This document shows positions 33,259 through 38,728 of a stretch of 38,728 nt of DNA, one piece after another. The DNA comes from Bacteroidaceae bacterium (GTDB taxonomy: Bacteria; Bacteroidota; Bacteroidia; Bacteroidales; Bacteroidaceae). Both the position numbers and the translations under genes were made by a program. Under the pieces are notes generated by a model that saw nothing but the letters and a program-made list of their open reading frames with translations, ran no database searches and had not been told where the DNA came from. The stretch is from the NCBI GenBank assembly GCA_017466325.1, contig JAFTUK010000042.1, positions 1 to 38,728 of the forward strand, written 5' to 3'. Each line of letters begins with the position of its first letter. The stretch's first letter is position 1.

Positions 33259-34014
33259 ATGAAAATAGCATTGATAGGATACGGCAAGATGGGCCGTATG
33301 ATAGAGGAGATAGCCTTGGGTCGTGGACACGAGATAGTGTGCATTATCGACATTGACAACCAGCAGGATTTCGATAGCGAGGCGTTCAAAAGTGCCGATG
33401 TTGCCATAGAGTTTACCGCACCGCATACGGCCTACGACAACTACATGAAGGCCTTCAGGCATGGCGTGAAGGTGGTGAGCGGCAGTACGGGATGGATTCC
33501 CCAGCATGGCGAGGAGGTGAAGAAGATGTGCACCGAGCAGGGCAAGACTCTGTTCTGGAGTTCCAATTTCAGTCTTGGCGTGACCATCTTCCGTGCCGTG
33601 AACCGCTATCTTGCCCGCATCATGAACGGTTTTTACTCATACACTCCCGTGCTTGAGGAGGTGCATCACATACATAAACTTGACCACCCGTCGGGCACAG
33701 GCATCACTCTTGGCGAGGAACTTGTGGCCGAGGTGGAACGCCTCAACGGCTGGGAGTTCGGCATGCTGACTAATCCCGACGGCACCAAGGAAGGAACAGA
33801 GGACGTTCCTCAGGACAAGTTGCGCATAGACAGCATCCGTCGTGACGAGGTTCCCGGCATACACAGCATAACATGGGAGAGCGAGGCGGACTGTATCACC
33901 ATCACCCACGATGCACATTCCAGAAAGGGCTTTGCCCTTGGTGCCGTGCTGGCGGCAGAGTACACGGCTGCCCACGAGGGCCTGCTGACCATGTCTGACC
34001 TGTTCAAGTTCTAA
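33259..34014 (+). CDS. dapB: 4-hydroxy-tetrahydrodipicolinate reductase
   Basis: This 251-residue protein has the N-terminal nucleotide-binding IGYGKMG loop and the substrate motif EEVHHIHKLDHPSGTG, which carries the catalytic His and Lys. DapB reduces the dihydrodipicolinate precursor in lysine and meso-diaminopimelate synthesis with NAD(P)H. The length is normal for the Bacteroidetes form. Two near-identical promoters lie upstream and lepB starts 13 bases after its stop, a pairing common in Bacteroidales. Confidence 0.95.
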   Translation: MKIALIGYGKMGRMIEEIALGRGHEIVCIIDIDNQQDFDSEAFKSADVAIEFTAPHTAYDNYMKAFRHGVKVVSGSTGWIPQHGEEVKKMCTEQGKTLFWSSNFSLGVTIFRAVNRYLARIMNGFYSYTPVLEEVHHIHKLDHPSGTGITLGEELVAEVERLNGWEFGMLTNPDGTKEGTEDVPQDKLRIDSIRRDEVPGIHSITWESEADCITITHDAHSRKGFALGAVLAAEYTAAHEGLLTMSDLFKF

Positions 34015-34027
34015 CACACATATAAGA

Positions 34028-35449
34028 ATGAAGAAATACAAACCTACAAAGACAGATTGGGCAAAGGGCCTTGTGGCATGTGGCCTGTACGTTGCTTTCC
34101 TTGTGTGGATACAGTCCTGGTGGGGCGTCATCGTTCTGCCTTTCATCTTTGATGCCTACGTTACCAAGAAGATAAACTGGGGATGGTGGAAGGATCTGGA
34201 GGACCCCATCCTGCGCACCGTCATGTCGTGGGTGGATGCCATCGTGTTTGCCCTGGTGGCTGTCTACTTTGTCAACATCTACTTCTTCCAGAACTATACC
34301 ATACCCTCCAGTTCGCTGGAGAAGAGTCTGCTGGTGGGCGACTATCTGTTTGTCAGCAAGATGTCCTATGGCCCCCGTGTGCCCCAGACTCCGCTTCACG
34401 CCCCCCTGTGCCAGCACACCCTGCCCATGGGGCTGGGCAAGAGTTACATAGAGAGCGTGCAGTGGGACTACAAGCGCGTCACACCCAAGAGGGTGACGCT
34501 GAACGACATCGTTGTCTTCAACTATCCTGCCGGTGACACCATAGCATATAACTGTCAGAACCGTGACTATTATATCATGTGCAAGGAATTGTACATGTAT
34601 AGCATGGGAATGCCTGCCAATCTGGATAGTATGTCGTTTTTGGAACAATATCGTTTTTACAATAATGCTATTCAAGTTGGTAGTAATATAATTAAAAGTA
34701 ATCCATCATATTATGGCAAAGTCTTATGGCGACCTGTTGACCGTCGTGAAAATTATGTAAAGCGCTGTGTTGGTTTGCCCGGTCAGACTTTGGAGATTCG
34801 CGACCATATCATATATCTGGATGGTGTGGCAAACAAGGAACCCGATGAAGTCCAGTACAATTACGAAGTGGTATTTAAGTATACTCCCAATGAGTCCTTG
34901 GTTAAGGAATTGGGGATATCCTACGAAGACCTTATGTCGCTTAGAAGTAGGGGGTACATGCCTCTCACCGCCAAAGCCAAGGCAGCACTGGAGGCACGCC
35001 CCGACCTTGTGGAGAGCATTAAGTACCACCATCAGGACGAGACTGGGTTCCTATATCCCTTGAACGGACACACGGGATGGACATGCGACAACTACGGACC
35101 CATCTGGATTCCTGCCAAGGGCGAAACCATACAACTTACCATGGAGAACCTGCCCGTCTACGAGCGTCCCATCCGCATTTACGAGGGCAACGATCTGCAG
35201 GTTACCGACGACGGCCGCATACTGATAAACGGCAAGGAGGCAAAGGAATATACCTTCAAGATGGATTACTACTGGATGCAGGGCGACAACCGCCACAACA
35301 GTGCCGACTCGCGCTACTGGGGCTTCGTTCCCGAGGACCATATCGTGGGCAAGCCCATCGTCATCTGGCTGTCTGTGGACCCCGACCGTGGAGGTCTGGG
35401 AGGTATCCGCTGGAACCGCCTGTTCCGTCTGGTGGACAATATCAAGTAG
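34028..35449 (+). CDS. lepB: Signal peptidase I
   Basis: This 473-residue S26 peptidase has hydrophobic segments at about residues 14-45 and 68-88, then the catalytic motifs: IPSSSLEKSLL with Ser96, ENYVKRCVGLPGQ with Lys245, and MQGDNRHNSADSRYWG near the C terminus. It cleaves signal peptides of exported proteins at the membrane. It is much longer than E. coli LepB (324 aa), with a large insertion between the Lys and GDNR motifs, usual for Bacteroidetes. Bases about 34560-34960 (residues 178-311) are markedly more AT-rich, with codons unlike the rest of the gene, suggesting a recombined segment. dapB is 13 bases upstream and a patatin gene 30 bases downstream. Confidence 0.94.
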   Translation: MKKYKPTKTDWAKGLVACGLYVAFLVWIQSWWGVIVLPFIFDAYVTKKINWGWWKDLEDPILRTVMSWVDAIVFALVAVYFVNIYFFQNYTIPSSSLEKSLLVGDYLFVSKMSYGPRVPQTPLHAPLCQHTLPMGLGKSYIESVQWDYKRVTPKRVTLNDIVVFNYPAGDTIAYNCQNRDYYIMCKELYMYSMGMPANLDSMSFLEQYRFYNNAIQVGSNIIKSNPSYYGKVLWRPVDRRENYVKRCVGLPGQTLEIRDHIIYLDGVANKEPDEVQYNYEVVFKYTPNESLVKELGISYEDLMSLRSRGYMPLTAKAKAALEARPDLVESIKYHHQDETGFLYPLNGHTGWTCDNYGPIWIPAKGETIQLTMENLPVYERPIRIYEGNDLQVTDDGRILINGKEAKEYTFKMDYYWMQGDNRHNSADSRYWGFVPEDHIVGKPIVIWLSVDPDRGGLGGIRWNRLFRLVDNIK

Positions 35450-35479
35450 TCCCATATTGTTATATATTATATAAGGTAT

Positions 35480-36340
35480 ATGGCAGCATCCCCAAAGCAG
35501 AAGGTTGCATTGGTTCTGGCCAGCGGCGGTGCCAAGGGCTTCGCGCACATAGGCGCCATAGAGGCCCTGGAAGAATCCGGCTATGAGATAACCTCCATAG
35601 CAGGCGCCTCCATGGGTGCGCTGATAGGAGGCATATATGCGGCCGGAGGTCTGGACAAGGTGAAGGAGTGGATGTACGACCTCACCGACCGCGAGGTGTT
35701 CCGTCTGGTGGACTTCACTTTCAGTCCCAATGCCCTGGTAAAGGGAAACCGCCTGATGGATGCGCTGAAGGCCATAGTCCCCGATTGCAACATAGAGGAC
35801 CTTAAGATTCCTTATTGTGCGGTGGCAACGGACCTGAAGGAGGGTCAGGAAGTTGTCTTCCGTAGCGGAAGCCTTTACGATGCCATACGTGCCAGCATAT
35901 CCATCCCCATGCTGTTCCGCCCCGTGGAGCATGGCGATATGCTGCTCATAGACGGAGGCATCACAAACGGCCTGCCACTGGACAGGGTAGTGCGCACGGA
36001 GGGAGACAAACTGGTGGCCGTGAACCTGGAAGACTATGAATGGGAAGACGATGAGGAGGAGCGTCAGCAGATGGAGGGCAAGGCATCGCCGTTCAGCATC
36101 CTCTCCCGCAAGTTCCAGAAGGGCTTGAACGCACTGAGCAACAACTACATCTCCCTGACCTACGACACCATTTCCATCCTGATGAAGCGCAATACGGAAA
36201 TGGCCCTGCGCCTCACTCCTCCCGACATTTATCTGAACGTATCCCTGGGCGAATACGGCAGCCACGACTATGATGAGGCCGAGGCCATAGCACGTCTTGG
36301 CCACGAACAGATGCTGGCAGTGCTGCGCGATGCAGAATGA
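35480..36340 (+). CDS. Patatin-like phospholipase family protein
   Basis: This 286-residue protein has the patatin Ser-Asp dyad layout: the oxyanion-hole ASGGAKGFAHIGAIEALEE at the start, nucleophile Ser in AGASMGALIGG, and catalytic Asp in LIDGGITNGLP. No signal peptide is visible (MAASPKQKVALVLASGG), so it may be cytoplasmic or membrane-associated, like RssA-type bacterial patatins. Family members are lipid acyl hydrolases or esterases; the substrate is not determined. It begins 30 bases after lepB and likely closes the dapB-lepB operon. Confidence 0.92.
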   Translation: MAASPKQKVALVLASGGAKGFAHIGAIEALEESGYEITSIAGASMGALIGGIYAAGGLDKVKEWMYDLTDREVFRLVDFTFSPNALVKGNRLMDALKAIVPDCNIEDLKIPYCAVATDLKEGQEVVFRSGSLYDAIRASISIPMLFRPVEHGDMLLIDGGITNGLPLDRVVRTEGDKLVAVNLEDYEWEDDEEERQQMEGKASPFSILSRKFQKGLNALSNNYISLTYDTISILMKRNTEMALRLTPPDIYLNVSLGEYGSHDYDEAEAIARLGHEQMLAVLRDAE

Positions 36341-36405
36341 CATGGAGTGTATTTTCCTATCCTAACTGACTATCTCCCAATCAGGGGAGGGTTTAATTAT
36401 ATCCT

Positions 36406-36537
36406 TTATCTCCCACCCATTGACTTCAGCATGTTCTCAACACTTGACAGGTCGATGGCCTCAACCTTGGTCTTGTCGTCCTTGTATGCCTGCTGTTGTG
36501 CCTTGGCTTCCTCGATAGCAGCGAGGGTGGTGCTCCT
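36406..36537 (-). pseudogene. In-frame 3' remnant of an unknown gene after the ATPase stop
   Basis: Immediately after the TAA of the ATPase gene (36538-36540), the same frame stays open for 43 sense codons and then stops at 36406. The encoded peptide contains AIEEAKAQQQAYKDDKTKVE and ends SVENMLKSMGGR: helical, charged and protein-like, with codon use typical of the conserved genes here. It has no start codon or leader of its own. It looks like the C-terminal end of another gene, cut off when the ATPase gene arrived or when sequences were joined. Alternatively the ATPase once had a longer C terminus ended by a new stop. I cannot identify the parent protein. Confidence 0.55.
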
Positions 36538-37815
36538 TTACCCTTGAATTCCGTCTTGGGGGTACTTTCCCATAAGCCACTTCCACACTGGTATCACGGG
36601 TATTCCCTCTTCTGCGCCCTCCTCATCATAGGTAATCAACAAGCAGGTCCAGTCTTCGTGCGTCTTGGAATATTTTACCAGTGGCGCTACCTCTCTGTTG
36701 TGTGTTGCCTCCTCCTTGATGCTGTACGATACTTGTATGGCTAACTTCACGTCAGGCACAATGAAGTCTATCTCTTTCTCTGCGCTCAGGAAAAACACAT
36801 TCTTTTTGCCAAACTGTCTGCATAGTTCCACCGCCACCATGTTCTCCAGTAGCGATGTCTCAGAGTTCATCAGAAACAGGTTCAGCAGACCGTTGTCAAC
36901 GAAGTAATATTTCTTCTGCATCTCCTTCTCCGTAAGTTTACCAATCTCATTCTCCATTGGCAGTATCAGCCAACTGTCAGTTGCATAATCCACATAGTCT
37001 ATTGTTGTTGGCACACTGATGGGCGATCCCGTTGACACGATAACATTCTTCAGTCTGTTATACGACAACGGTTGCTTTACGCTCTCAGCCATCTTCTTAA
37101 TCAGGATGTTCAAAATCCTGTCGTTCTTAATGTTGTTTCGTGCACAGATGTCACCAAGATAGATTTTCTGATACAAACTTGACAGCATGGCCCGCTTGTT
37201 CTTAAACGATGGAATCTCCGGCAGTCCTCCATAATAGAAGTATTCGTTCAGGTGCCGTTTCACCTCGCTGCGCTGTATCGTGTCATACTCCCAATGTTCC
37301 TTCAATTTCACCTGCTTTGCTGCCAGATACTCTTTGAACGAGTATGGGTATGCGTCATAAATAAAGAAGCGTCCGCCAAGTGTCGTTGCCACTTCCTTGC
37401 TCAGCATCTTTGCATTGCTGCCCGTCACATAGACCCTGTATTTTGCATCAGCCAATCTGCGTACGAACTTGTCCCAGTGCGGAATATTCTGCACCTCGTC
37501 CAGAAAAACTATGGGCTTCTTTCCATACAGTTCCAGATGAGCCTCCAACAGACTATTGAAGTCTTCTGTCTGAAATTCCGCCAGACGCTCGTCCTCAAAG
37601 TCAGCAAAGAGAATCTCATCCCATCCCTTTCCTGCTGCTTGAAGTTGACGGACATGCTGGTACAGCAGGTACGATTTGCCAGCATGTCTCACACCAACAA
37701 TCACATAGTTGCCGTTCTCTTCAAATTCTACAGGACGGTTCACAATCACCGCCTCATCCACTTCGCGCTGCTTGCTGATCAGGCACAGCTTTATGATGTC
37801 TTTGCTAATGCTCAT
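36538..37815 (-). CDS. AAA-family ATPase with DUF4143 domain
   Basis: This 425-residue protein has an N-terminal P-loop domain with Walker A GVRHAGKS (near residue 45) and Walker B PIVFLDEVQNI, followed by VTGSNAKMLS as sensor. The C-terminal DUF4143 part contains ENMVAVELCRQF, EIDFIV and LAIQVSY, a pattern like the E-D-QxK core of a PD-(D/E)xK nuclease-like fold. Such ATPases are abundant in Bacteroidetes and archaea, are often laterally spread, and have no well-defined function. The gene is more AT-rich than the conserved genes of the window, a sign of transfer. It stands alone; the frame continues past its stop into a remnant. Confidence 0.92.
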   Translation of the reverse strand: MSISKDIIKLCLISKQREVDEAVIVNRPVEFEENGNYVIVGVRHAGKSYLLYQHVRQLQAAGKGWDEILFADFEDERLAEFQTEDFNSLLEAHLELYGKKPIVFLDEVQNIPHWDKFVRRLADAKYRVYVTGSNAKMLSKEVATTLGGRFFIYDAYPYSFKEYLAAKQVKLKEHWEYDTIQRSEVKRHLNEYFYYGGLPEIPSFKNKRAMLSSLYQKIYLGDICARNNIKNDRILNILIKKMAESVKQPLSYNRLKNVIVSTGSPISVPTTIDYVDYATDSWLILPMENEIGKLTEKEMQKKYYFVDNGLLNLFLMNSETSLLENMVAVELCRQFGKKNVFFLSAEKEIDFIVPDVKLAIQVSYSIKEEATHNREVAPLVKYSKTHEDWTCLLITYDEEGAEEGIPVIPVWKWLMGKYPQDGIQG

Positions 37816-38104
37816 ATAAACTAAGATTTATAAAATATAATGGCTTTTGTTAAGTTTGGTTTGTAAATATAGGCATTTTCTATAAAACAAGATTAACATC
37901 CCCCCTTTTTTATATAGTAATTTCACATTCTTTATCACATACATTGATTTTTCCTCCTGTTTGTGAGGGAGTATGCGACAGGATTGGTAGTTCTTGAACC
38001 CAAAATACTGGGGTCGGACAATTGCCTAAGGCTCGCAGATGTGCGGAGTGTCATTATATGGGAGTTTGAATGATTGGCGTTTATGCAACAAAGACCCGTT
38101 TTGT

Positions 38105-38135
38105 TTTGCTGTCTCGGGAAATAATATTACCTTTG
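38105..38135 (+). promoter_or_regulatory. Rightward promoter upstream of BspA-like gene
   Basis: TTTG at 38105-38108, a 19-base spacer and TACCTTTG at 38128-38135 match the consensus exactly. The predicted start near 38142 is 300 bases before the next start codon, leaving an unusually long leader or a separate RNA. Confidence 0.6.
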
Positions 38136-38141
38136 CCTCGA

Positions 38142-38400
38142 ATTCCGTTGCCACAGCGGTGGTGTGAGGAAGGATCTTACCGTAAAAGGTGTTATTGAAA
38201 TTATCTTCTAAAATCAAATTCTCGCAAAGTTTGAACGCTGTGAAGATGATAGCAATGGCACCACATCGTTGGTATGTACAGCCTTTATTGGCTCCTTACA
38301 TAACCTATGGTGTGGGCTATTGTTTTATCCACAGCAAAGGCAATGCGAGAAGCCTGATTTTAGGATAAAGCAGATATAGTTCCCACACCTTTATTTTATA
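38142..38400 (+). ncRNA. Candidate small RNA or structured 5' leader
   Basis: A transcript from the 38105-38135 promoter would contain a hairpin at 38309-38389: 8 bp (GGTGTGGG/CCCACACC), 4 bp (CTAT/ATAG) and 10 bp (38321-38330 with 38363-38372), with small bulges between, then an inner AGGC/GCCT. TTTATTTTATA follows. The hairpin plus T-rich tail could end the transcript, giving an RNA of about 250 bases, or act as a leader switch for the BspA-like gene 46 bases later. The ends are inferred. Confidence 0.4.
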
Positions 38401-38445
38401 CTCACTGCTTTCTTCTGGGAATTGGGAGGCGAAAAAAATATAAAG

Positions 38446-38728
38446 ATGAATAAACATCTACACAATTCCTTGAGGGCACTGTTCCTGTCCCTGGCGGTGC
38501 TCCTGTCCCTGCCCATGCTGGCAGTAGAGGTTGAGATTGATGGGATAAACTATGAACTTAATGCAGATGCAAAGCAGGCTACTGTTATAGCGAAGAGCAG
38601 TGGCGAGTATTCTGGTTCGATTGTTATCCCGGAGTCTGTGGAGCACGAGAGCGCTGCATATAGTGTGGCGAGCATAGGGCAAAGTGCTTTCAAATATTGC
38701 TATGGTTTGACCTCGGTTACTATCGGCA
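38446..38728 (+). CDS. BspA-like leucine-rich repeat protein, N-terminal part
   Basis: The gene runs off the right edge; 94 residues are visible. It starts MNKHLHNSLRALFLSLAVLL with a clear signal peptide (cleavage probably near residue 26, PMLA), then EVEIDGINYELN and the start of the BspA/TpLRR repeat pattern IVIPESV ... VASIGQSAFKYCYGLTSVTIG. Such proteins are surface adhesins or host-interaction factors, abundant in Prevotella, Tannerella and Treponema, and in Bacteroidetes often carry a C-terminal sorting domain. This end is outside the window. The ATG follows the sequence ATATAAAG; no Shine-Dalgarno site is seen. Confidence 0.85.
   Translation, partial: MNKHLHNSLRALFLSLAVLLSLPMLAVEVEIDGINYELNADAKQATVIAKSSGEYSGSIVIPESVEHESAAYSVASIGQSAFKYCYGLTSVTIG

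Larger units (their letters stand above)
37816..38445. other. 630-base gap with promoter and long hairpin
   Basis: No convincing protein gene is seen. The left part is AT-rich, the probable ATPase upstream region. At 38105-38135 lies a full rightward consensus promoter, and at 38309-38389 a long interrupted hairpin followed by a T-rich stretch. A 63-codon leftward frame (38026-38217) has no support. Confidence 0.6.

Noticed and set aside
36347-36547. 66-codon rightward frame after the patatin gene
   Set aside because: It is antisense to the in-frame remnant and ATPase end and looks like chance.
38026-38217. 63-codon leftward frame in the right-hand gap
   Set aside because: It has no promoter or recognisable motif and it overlaps the rightward promoter at 38105-38135; a decayed gene cannot be excluded.

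Overview
The window looks like chromosomal DNA from a member of the Bacteroidales, most likely Prevotellaceae or a close relative. Four things point there: a PorU-PorV type IX secretion pair, promoters of the Bacteroidetes form (TTTG, 19-20 bases, TAnnTTTG) with no clear Shine-Dalgarno sites, S46 dipeptidyl-peptidase and DUF2851 genes, and the C-terminal module typical of Prevotella secreted proteins on a large glycosidase. The genus is an inference.

Layout. The left edge holds a 5S rRNA (end of an rRNA operon) and its terminator. A rightward block follows: FAH-family hydrolase, porU, porV, a small lipoprotein and a CCA-adding enzyme, then a PurF-like protein that lacks the N-terminal cysteine nucleophile. 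A 37-bp hairpin separates the PurF-like gene from a leftward SpoU/TrmH RNA methyltransferase. Compact divergent promoters serve the methyltransferase and a rightward CPBP protease - GNAT - DEAD-box helicase cluster. Next, leftward, come a 1715-aa multidomain GH89 alpha-N-acetylglucosaminidase with a small downstream gene, a YjjG-like HAD phosphatase with a D-2-hydroxyacid dehydrogenase, and a DPP7-like S46 peptidase. A rightward block (conserved hypothetical, ferredoxin-nitroreductase, a second GH89 enzyme, LOG-like protein) faces a leftward DUF2851-dprA-trpB2 block. The rightward dapB-lepB-patatin operon follows. The right end looks accessory: a DUF4143 ATPase abutting an in-frame gene remnant, a 630-base gap with a promoter and a long hairpin, and the start of a BspA-like leucine-rich repeat protein.

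Shared themes. PorU and PorV are parts of the machine that would export and anchor proteins carrying C-terminal sorting domains; the large GH89 enzyme is a candidate cargo in the same window. The two GH89 enzymes and the S46 peptidase suggest a lifestyle of degrading host or dietary glycoconjugates and peptides.

The most unusual material is non-coding. Three copies of a 62-70 base imperfect palindrome share constant arms but have stems that differ in sequence while staying paired. One arm of each contains a promoter or promoter remnant with a conserved spacer. Other non-coding items are a 23-bp tandem array, 9-bp minisatellites at gene boundaries, a 167-base element with 19-bp inverted ends, and a candidate small RNA or structured leader before the BspA-like gene.
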